Origin: JADHUC01 sp964617665
GTDB taxonomy: Bacteria > Planctomycetota > Planctomycetia > Pirellulales > Pirellulaceae
Assembly (NCBI GenBank): GCA_964617665.1
Contig: CAZUAH010000543.1
Span: 1-9,334, forward strand
Length of the DNA stretch: 9,334 bases
Reading direction: 5' to 3'
This document shows positions 1-5,906 of the stretch, piece by piece. The number at the start of each line of letters is the position of its first letter. Within the stretch, counting starts at the first letter, position 1. A model generated the notes under the pieces. It had not been told where the DNA came from. It saw nothing but the letters and a program-made list of their open reading frames with translations, and searched no databases. Position numbers and translations under genes: made by a program.

Positions 1-1626
1 CTTCATCTCGGCCAGCCGATCGGAGAAACCGGAGTATGGTGTGTAGGGGCGACCCACGTAGTTGCCATCGTCGTGATGGGCCCAAGCGATTGGGATGACT
101 GGACGATCGCCAGCGGTCTCTGCCACACTAGCCCGTCGTTCTGCCGTATCAAAAATGGACTGATCTCTGAGCACCATCCAGTCAAGCGGAATCAACGCTA
201 CATCTTGTGGAAGAAAATGGTCGGCAGCCGGTAGAAAGTGAAAGTCCCACGAGCCGAACGCAAGTCTGACGTCCGTCCGATTCAACTCGTCTAGCGCGCG
301 CCCGAAGGCACGGACGATCTTGGCTTGGGCAAACAAATGGTGGGAATGCCACAACTGCTCGGAATTCGGAGTTCGAGCGAGTTCGTCCTCGTACTCCTCT
401 TGCCACGTTTGCGGCATACTTCCCCGTCTGAAGGTCATCCAGGGCGTGCCCCCTTTGCGGTGCCAGGCCACGAGACAGTCGATCTGAGGGTACACCCGGA
501 GGAGATGCTCCACTTGAGCCTTGTAGAACTCGTAGCCCTCTTTCGTATCTGGATTTGCCAGCCAAGCCTTGCCCGCTTCTTGGCCCATCCATGCCATCAC
601 CGGCACGTCGATCTCGAAACGTGCGTGCTCCGGTAACGCTCGAATCAGCTTCTGTGGGTTGGCGGAGGTTGTGTCGACATCCACGGCAAAATAGACGTCC
701 ACGCCCCGCTGTTCGGCCGTGACAAATGCCTTGGCCATCAGCGATTGAGCCGCCCCGGTCCGCTCGATATCTGTCCCTTCCACAGCCGCGACGCAACCAA
801 AGACGGGCGTTTTGAAAACACTGCCGCCGAAGAGCCGCCGGACGTCGTTCACATGGTTGGTCGACCAATCGCGTCCAACGCGTGTGGAACTGAGATAGCC
901 CACTGGCTTCTGTACGCCCTTGAACTCGAACCCGGCCATGGGGTTATTTCCATAGGCGTGGACCATCACCGCGTTGTAGCCCATCTTCTGTGACTGGATG
1001 ATCCACTGCCGCCAATGCTCGACATCCCATGTCGAACAGCCGCTGAGGAAGTTGTGCCAGTTGAAAACCATGCGAGTGGGCACCAACGGTCTATCACAGA
1101 GATCCCATCCGGCGAACGAGAAGGGCTCCGTCGTTGGCTTGGGCAGCGTATCGCCGTTGAGGAGGTAACCGACGCCAAGATGCCGCAGCAGTCCATGGAC
1201 GCCATACATCACGCCCGACGGGTCGGAGCCAAGGATGATTCCCGTCTCTCTCCCGTCAATCGCAGTCCTTGTCACCACGTAGCTTTCCGGATGGGCGACC
1301 TTGGCCAGCCCGACCTTCCCGACAAGATCGGGCGCCGATGCCGGCGTTCCCAGTCGAATCGTACAGGCGGCCTTGCCCAAGGCATCCGTTCGTGTCTCAA
1401 AGCGGCTTTCGGGGTAGAGCTTCGACAGGAACGAAGCCAGTTCCTCCGCCGCAATCTTCTCTGGGGAAGAGGCCGACGGGGAGACCAGGATCTCGACCCG
1501 CTCGTTACCGACTGGCTGCGGTCTCTCCGCATCAGCAGAGGTACAAGCCAGTGCCGTTGCCGCGGGGGCAATCAGTGCCCATAGGATTCGGACTCCTCCA
1601 TTCCACGGAGAGTTGTTCGTGTTCAT
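1..1626 (-). CDS. Exported glycoside hydrolase-like protein with GH67/GH20-type N-terminal domain (3' end outside window)
   Basis: The minus-strand frame is open from an ATG at 1626 to the window edge: 542 codons with no stop, so the C-terminus is missing. An AAAGGA motif (1641-1636) lies 9 nt before the ATG. Residues 12-33 form a signal-peptide-like hydrophobic stretch (ILWALIAPAATALA) with a likely signal peptidase I site near ADA. Residues about 42-165 resemble the alpha/beta domain that precedes the barrel in GH67 alpha-glucuronidases and GH20 hexosaminidases: EKIAAEELASFLSKLYP, then IRLGTP, ESYVV, GIILGSDPSGVMYGVHGLLR and GVGYLL. From about 185 a barrel-like region begins (RMVFNWHNFLSG, KMGYNAVMVHAYGNNPM), with later strands such as VDVYFAVDVD, VPVMAWMG, DCLVAWHR and ALIPLDWM. 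Many such proteins are annotated as alpha-glucuronidase-family hydrolases. I cannot assign catalytic residues or a substrate, and a non-GH67 activity is quite possible. It lies 147 bp downstream of the transporter gene, beyond a large palindrome, so it may be a separate transcription unit or an attenuated part of the same one. Confidence 0.85.
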   Translation of the reverse strand, partial: MNTNNSPWNGGVRILWALIAPAATALACTSADAERPQPVGNERVEILVSPSASSPEKIAAEELASFLSKLYPESRFETRTDALGKAACTIRLGTPASAPDLVGKVGLAKVAHPESYVVTRTAIDGRETGIILGSDPSGVMYGVHGLLRHLGVGYLLNGDTLPKPTTEPFSFAGWDLCDRPLVPTRMVFNWHNFLSGCSTWDVEHWRQWIIQSQKMGYNAVMVHAYGNNPMAGFEFKGVQKPVGYLSSTRVGRDWSTNHVNDVRRLFGGSVFKTPVFGCVAAVEGTDIERTGAAQSLMAKAFVTAEQRGVDVYFAVDVDTTSANPQKLIRALPEHARFEIDVPVMAWMGQEAGKAWLANPDTKEGYEFYKAQVEHLLRVYPQIDCLVAWHRKGGTPWMTFRRGSMPQTWQEEYEDELARTPNSEQLWHSHHLFAQAKIVRAFGRALDELNRTDVRLAFGSWDFHFLPAADHFLPQDVALIPLDWMVLRDQSIFDTAERRASVAETAGDRPVIPIAWAHHDDGNYVGRPYTPYSGFSDRLAEMK

Positions 1627-1635
1627 TCGGTGTTG

Positions 1636-1641
1636 TCCTTT
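1636..1641 (-). promoter_or_regulatory. Ribosome binding site of the GH67/GH20-like gene
   Basis: AAAGGA lies 9 nt before the ATG at 1626. It sits between that start and the large palindrome, so the gene can be translated independently of the transporter. Confidence 0.55.
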
Positions 1642-1669
1642 CGGTTCATATTAGTTGGACAGCGCCACT

Positions 1670-1750
1670 TTCGTGGCCTGGCTCTCCAGAGCCGGGTTGG
1701 TTTCGCCTGCCATATCGGTAGAACCCGGCTCTGGAGAGCCAGGCTACGAA
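1670..1750. repeat. Long nested inverted repeat in the intergenic gap
   Basis: Two 29-nt arms, 1670-1698 and 1722-1750, are reverse complements of each other with one mismatch. The inner 23 nt (1676-1698 and 1722-1744) match perfectly around a 23-nt loop. Each arm holds its own smaller inverted repeat, GGCTCT-CC-AGAGCC at 1680-1693 and GGCTCT-GG-AGAGCC at 1727-1740, so the element can form one long hairpin or two short ones. A further 4-bp pairing (AGCG 1661-1664 with CGCT 1754-1757) could extend it. It begins 24 nt after the transporter stop codon and ends 43 nt before the next ATG. No T-run follows on either strand, so it is not a classic intrinsic terminator. It could be a dispersed REP/MITE-like palindrome, an mRNA-stabilising hairpin or an attenuator. 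The structure is seen directly; the role is inferred. Confidence 0.85.
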
Positions 1751-1773
1751 TTACGCTATCGCCTTTAGGCAGG

Positions 1774-3042
1774 TCATCCAACCGTGCTGCGAATGTCCTC
1801 AACGAGTCCTTGCATTCCCAAGTAGCTCATGAACAACGAGAAGGCCGCGATCCCAGCCAGCAGGACCCACTCGATGCGCCGTGGCCCGTGATCTCCGACG
1901 ATATCCTTGCGGGTCGAAAGCCACATCAGTCCCAGCAGAGCCAATGGCATCACGACGGAAATCCCTGCCTGAGACAGCAGCAGCAGGAAGACAGGCCGGG
2001 CTTCCAGGACTGCGCCCAGGATGCTGACCAGGGATAGCAGACCGAAGACATAGGCTGTCTGTGCGGTGCGCGTTGTTCGAGGCCGTCCGTACAAATCCCG
2101 AGTCAGCCAGGGAATCACCATCATGTTAGGTAAATGCGAAGAGAATCCCGCCGATAGAATGCCCACGACGAAAATCAACAGCGACCAGTCGCCGAACATC
2201 GGACGCAGCATTGGGATCATCTCGGAGATGTTGTTCATCTTGAGGCCCTGAGCATGAAGCGTCGATGTGGCGGTCAACAGGACGGACGCACTAAGGATGA
2301 ACATCATCGACGCACTGACCAGAGCGTCTCGCTTTTGGATTTTCCAGTCCGCCATGGTCCAGGCGTGATCCTTGACCTGACCGCTACGGATCAGAAAAGC
2401 GAAGACCGACACGGTCGTGCCTACCATGCCCGCCAGGATAACGTAAGGGCTGTTGTCGCTGCCCTCGGCCACGCCCGGCAAGCGTGGGATGAATCCCTGG
2501 AGCGTCACGTCGACGCCGGGGAAGAAGCGGATGGCCGACCCGATAAACGCCAAACCCATGAGAGCCACCATGACGCCGAGCATGGCTTCAAACCGTTTGG
2601 TGTTGCCGATCCAGATCAGCCCAAGAAACACTGCAGCCACAATCGTACCGGTGACGCCACGGCTGATCTCGATACCGGGAACTTCTCGGAACCACACGGC
2701 AAGGACATCGACCAATAGCCCGATCATCCCCATCAGAGCGGACAGAATAATGACCGTCAGTCCGCCCCACAACACCCAGGCGTAAACGGGATGGATGTGG
2801 CGGCGGTAGGCCTCCATGGCTGTCATCCCGCTGGCCATCGTGAAGCGGCTGAAGAAATTGATGAGGTACCACGTAATCAGGCAACTCACCAGAACCGCCC
2901 ACAGCAGGTCCGTGCCGTAGTTGGCCCCCGCCTTGCTCATGGCGGTGAGGCTTCCCGTTCCGATGTTGTACCCGATCAGGAAGATACCCGGCATGACAGA
3001 AGCCAGCAGTCCTCTCGCCTTGGTCGTGGCGTCTGCATTCAC
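1774..3042 (-). CDS. Nramp-like membrane transporter lacking the canonical metal-binding motifs
   Basis: This encodes a 422-aa polytopic inner-membrane protein with about 11 hydrophobic segments, within the usual Nramp size range. The Nramp-type start is visible: MPGIFLIGYNIGTGSL (TM1, residues 17-32), then AGANYGTDLLWAVL, FTMASGMTAMEAYRR and, in TM6, MVGTTVSVFAF (206-216). In true Nramp metal transporters TM1 carries DPGN and TM6 carries MPH; here these places read about YNIG (25-28) and SVF (212-214). The residues that coordinate Mn2+ or Fe2+ are therefore missing and the substrate is unknown. A GTG start at 3042 is chosen: GAGGG (3054-3050) sits 7 nt before it, and the start falls 4 nt after the stop of the upstream hydrolase gene, implying translational coupling. 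An upstream in-frame TTG at 3072 would add ten residues inside that gene and is less likely. Its position behind two hydrolase genes suggests import of a degradation product or a needed ion, which is inference. Confidence 0.85.
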   Translation of the reverse strand: MNADATTKARGLLASVMPGIFLIGYNIGTGSLTAMSKAGANYGTDLLWAVLVSCLITWYLINFFSRFTMASGMTAMEAYRRHIHPVYAWVLWGGLTVIILSALMGMIGLLVDVLAVWFREVPGIEISRGVTGTIVAAVFLGLIWIGNTKRFEAMLGVMVALMGLAFIGSAIRFFPGVDVTLQGFIPRLPGVAEGSDNSPYVILAGMVGTTVSVFAFLIRSGQVKDHAWTMADWKIQKRDALVSASMMFILSASVLLTATSTLHAQGLKMNNISEMIPMLRPMFGDWSLLIFVVGILSAGFSSHLPNMMVIPWLTRDLYGRPRTTRTAQTAYVFGLLSLVSILGAVLEARPVFLLLLSQAGISVVMPLALLGLMWLSTRKDIVGDHGPRRIEWVLLAGIAAFSLFMSYLGMQGLVEDIRSTVG

Positions 3043-3046
3043 TGGT

Positions 3047-5893
3047 TCACCCTCGTCCCCTCGCAACCACAACGTCTTTGTTTCGCTCGTCCGGTGTTAC
3101 CTCAAGCTTCACGACTTTCCCGTTGCGATACTCGCCTTCAACAATCGTGCGTTTGGGAGCGTGCAACTTGAACTTCACATCCCAGCATTTCGGCCACGCG
3201 GGAAGTACACGGATCTCGTCGCCCTCGCACTGTAGCAGCATCCGCTGCAGGGCGATCATCATCACGCAGCCGTGGTCCTGGTCCGGGATCCAGTCGAAGT
3301 TCGGTCCCCACATGGCCGGGAAACGGTAGCCGCTTGCTGGGCGGGAAGCGTTGGCGACGACCATGTTCTTCGCCTCATCTGCCAGTCCGAGATATGCGGC
3401 TTTGATCGCGTCCTGCGACCAGCCTCCCGTGCGTTTGACGGCGCGGTGCGCGTAGGTCCTTAAGGCAAGTTCGAGGTCGGGTTTGCCGAGTCCGTAGCGC
3501 CGGTAGGGGAATACGGCGTAGAGCTCGGGGTTCTCCGAGTTCTGCCTGCCGCTGTAGGACTCCGCGCAGGCCAGCACTTTTGCGCCTTCCACCTCGCGCG
3601 TCGGCACAGGCGGCAACTCGCCGATCAGGCGTTTCCATTGCACCCTCTGCTGTGCCGTGGTCAACGATTCGGGCAATGCCAGCATCCCCTCGCACACCTT
3701 GCGGATTCCGACAATCTCGACGAGCGGGTTCACGGCCACGCGGTAGGTCTCCAGGGCCATCGCCGGGTCGAACCGGATACAGCCCTTCTCGTCGCGCTTC
3801 CAGTGCTGATCGAAGAACGTGAGGATCTCGGACGCCAGGGGTACGAGCGTGGAATGCGCAAACGCTTCGTCCTGCGTGTGAGCATAGGTGTCGAGCATCA
3901 TCAGCGATAATTCCAGCCCGCCCTGCCAGTAGTAGCGGATATAACGGTTTTCGGTCATGCCGTCCGGCAGTTTGGAACGGTCCCGGCCATAGTTGCCGTC
4001 AACATACGTGCCCCAGAAATACTGCGTTTCCGGATAGAACGCGCCGTCGTGCCCGTAGTACTTGCGAGCGGCCGCCTTGCGAAGAGGCAATGACTCGACG
4101 AACATGCGGTACAACGGTTGCATCAGGTCAAAGTCGCCCGCCGAAAGCATGTTCCAGTAGGCCAGCCTTGTATTCTGCCACCAGTAAGGCCCGCCCCAGC
4201 GCCGGTAGTCGGCATCCCACGATCCCTTGTCGTTCCCGTCCACCGTGAAGATGCTGCCGTTGAATTTGATGGGGCTGTTGCCGCGGCCGGAACAGGCGTT
4301 GACCCAGCGTTGCAAGGCGTAGGCCTGCGTCACGCGCTCCGCGTCCGATTCCCGATGGCCGGCTTTCCCTCCTGCTACCTTCCGGCCGTCAACGTACAGA
4401 CTCAGCGTGCCTTCTTCCGGGGCGGCCACGGCGGCCACATGCACCCACTTGCCTTTCGGGAGCACGCGTTTTGCGGTCACCGTGCCTGCCTGCGTGATCA
4501 GACGCAGGCTATTGCCCGGGTACGTGTCCAACACGAAACCGTCGGCTTTGGCGGGAGTCGCCTTGTCGACGATGCGCCCGCCTCCCGAGGGCAAGTTGCC
4601 CGGCTTTACCCAGGCCTCGACCGTCAGTCCTTCGGGAAACGTCCAGGAATCCGAGTCGGCCACGGGGCCGGTCACAGCAGTCGGCATGGCACGGACGTTC
4701 GGACCGGACACAGGGACCTCATGTTCACGCGCAACCTTCGCCAGGTCAGCCACCTCGTCTGCCGACAGGACCTGGCCGATCAACGTGGCCCGGCCGATCT
4801 CCCCGACGAACCGGTTTCCCTTGTGCGGATCCATGCCGAGATGAACCGCGTGCGCGTTCGGGGGAACCATCGTCACGCCCGTGCTTTGGGCTGTGGGCGT
4901 CACGCGAATCCAACTCCGTTCCCAGAACTCCCGCCACCAGCGCTCGTGCTCTTCTTTGGACAGCGCGTGCCCAGTGTTGGACGTTGCGAGTCGGCAAGCT
5001 TCGTCGACCCACTCACCCGCTGTCTTCGCCTGCTTCGTCAGGGGATAGATGCGAAGCGAAAAAGACCTCGCCGGTTTCTCCGAAGCGAGTTCGACCGCCG
5101 TCACATTTCGCAGCCCCTCTCCAACCATCAGGCAGCCGAACGTGCGGTGGAGGAGCGGGTCCTCCTCCGTCTCCGCCAAATCCCCCAGCGCCTGTAGCTT
5201 CAGGTTGTCGGCCCAGAGTGATCGTTCGTTGCGGTGGTACCAGACGACACGGCCCGGGATGTTGGAGACAATCGTGTCGGGCTCGACGAAGATGTCCGGA
5301 CCGCCGTCGCCGTGGAGCCCATAGGCCGAATGCGTCTCCTGCCCCTTGAGCTGGCGCCGTTTTGTACGCCACAGCTCGAGTGAGGCGGTGAGGGAGAACG
5401 CCGCGTTGGACTCGGCGTCGATGTGTATGACCGGGTTGTTGGCGTCGATCCAGAACTGGAGGTTGGATGCTCGGTTCTCGGTGCTGGACGTAATTTCAAT
5501 CAGTCCATTGGTCAGGTTCAGGCGCTGCGCGAATGTCGCGCCGGGGGCGTAGAGCGGCGGATCGAGACGAACGCGGACGCGACCGAGTTTCAACAGACGG
5601 CAGTTCTCACTCCATGCGTCCGTCTTCGAGATGTAGAAAACCAGGTCGCCATTCTGCTCCACCCACACGTTGGCACCGATGTCGCCGTTGCCGATCGGCA
5701 TCGAGCCGGTTGAATCTTTGCTGGGCGAGTGCCACACGATACTCGCGGGATGAGACGCCGGCCCGGCGTCGGCTACGGTCGCGCCAAGGGTGGCGTCGCC
5801 TTGGGCCGCGGCCGTCCACAACGGCAACGTCAGCAGGACGGCCAGCGGCAAGGTACTTCTGACGAGGCGGCAGACGTGTAAGATCGACATCAT
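3047..5893 (-). CDS. Exported GH95-like/DUF5703-type glycoside hydrolase with inserted LamG-like domain
   Basis: The 948-aa product has a signal peptide (LPLAVLLTLPLWTAAAQG, cleavage near AAA-QG, about residue 30). Residues about 50-285 form a beta-rich N-terminal domain with WHSPSKDSTGSMPIGNGDIG (54-73), typical of GH95-like and DUF5703 proteins. EEHERWWREFWERSWI (314-329) marks the usual linker to the helical barrel. Residues about 343-516 are an inserted concanavalin-A-like (LamG) jellyroll: LGMDPHKGNRFVGEIGRATL, LTVEAWVKPG, GGRIVDKATP and GKWVHVAAV. The (alpha/alpha)6-type barrel follows: YALQRWVNACSGRG, IKFNGSIFTVDG, RRWGGPYWWQNTRLAYWNML and YYWQGGLELSLMML. A beta-sheet tail includes GEYRNGKVVKLEV. 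Probably an extracytoplasmic exo-acting glycosidase, with alpha-L-fucosidase-like activity only one possibility; catalytic residues are not assigned. The first ATG (5893) has GAGGA 8 nt upstream (5906-5902), overlapping the stop of the GH2 gene. A TTG at 5908 that would extend the frame is rejected. Confidence 0.85.
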   Translation of the reverse strand: MMSILHVCRLVRSTLPLAVLLTLPLWTAAAQGDATLGATVADAGPASHPASIVWHSPSKDSTGSMPIGNGDIGANVWVEQNGDLVFYISKTDAWSENCRLLKLGRVRVRLDPPLYAPGATFAQRLNLTNGLIEITSSTENRASNLQFWIDANNPVIHIDAESNAAFSLTASLELWRTKRRQLKGQETHSAYGLHGDGGPDIFVEPDTIVSNIPGRVVWYHRNERSLWADNLKLQALGDLAETEEDPLLHRTFGCLMVGEGLRNVTAVELASEKPARSFSLRIYPLTKQAKTAGEWVDEACRLATSNTGHALSKEEHERWWREFWERSWIRVTPTAQSTGVTMVPPNAHAVHLGMDPHKGNRFVGEIGRATLIGQVLSADEVADLAKVAREHEVPVSGPNVRAMPTAVTGPVADSDSWTFPEGLTVEAWVKPGNLPSGGGRIVDKATPAKADGFVLDTYPGNSLRLITQAGTVTAKRVLPKGKWVHVAAVAAPEEGTLSLYVDGRKVAGGKAGHRESDAERVTQAYALQRWVNACSGRGNSPIKFNGSIFTVDGNDKGSWDADYRRWGGPYWWQNTRLAYWNMLSAGDFDLMQPLYRMFVESLPLRKAAARKYYGHDGAFYPETQYFWGTYVDGNYGRDRSKLPDGMTENRYIRYYWQGGLELSLMMLDTYAHTQDEAFAHSTLVPLASEILTFFDQHWKRDEKGCIRFDPAMALETYRVAVNPLVEIVGIRKVCEGMLALPESLTTAQQRVQWKRLIGELPPVPTREVEGAKVLACAESYSGRQNSENPELYAVFPYRRYGLGKPDLELALRTYAHRAVKRTGGWSQDAIKAAYLGLADEAKNMVVANASRPASGYRFPAMWGPNFDWIPDQDHGCVMMIALQRMLLQCEGDEIRVLPAWPKCWDVKFKLHAPKRTIVEGEYRNGKVVKLEVTPDERNKDVVVARGRG
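3050..3054 (-). promoter_or_regulatory. Ribosome binding site deciding the GTG start of the transporter
   Basis: GAGGG lies 7 nt before the GTG at 3042, within the last codons of the upstream hydrolase gene. It supports the GTG start and coupling of the two genes; the alternative TTG at 3072 lies upstream of this motif. Confidence 0.6.
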
Positions 5894-5901
5894 TGGCTGA
5901 G

Positions 5902-5906
5902 TCCTC
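5902..5906 (-). promoter_or_regulatory. Ribosome binding site of the GH95-like gene, overlapping the GH2 stop
   Basis: GAGGA lies 8 nt before the ATG at 5893 and overlaps the TGA stop (5907-5905) of the GH2 gene. This arrangement fits translational coupling and decides against the TTG at 5908 as the start. Confidence 0.6.

Noticed and set aside
182..868. A 228-codon minus-strand frame starting MVDQPCERRPAALRR
   Set aside because: It is out of frame with the 542-codon open frame covering the same DNA, which has a signal peptide and recognisable domain motifs.
1648..1653. TAATAT on the minus strand as a -10 promoter element for the last gene
   Set aside because: It matches the consensus at only four of six positions, no convincing -35 element is seen, and planctomycete-like promoters are poorly defined.
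1670..1750. The palindrome as a classic intrinsic terminator
   Set aside because: The stem is strong, but neither strand has the following T-run; it is kept as a repeat of unknown role.
3043..3072. A 10-residue N-terminal extension of the transporter from a TTG
   Set aside because: The GTG at 3042 has a well-spaced GAGGG and lies just after the upstream stop codon; the extension would overlap the hydrolase gene with a weak start codon.
4118..5197. A 359-codon open frame on the plus strand
   Set aside because: It is antisense to the GH95-like gene, rich in Arg, Pro and His in the manner of shadow frames, and shows no domain.
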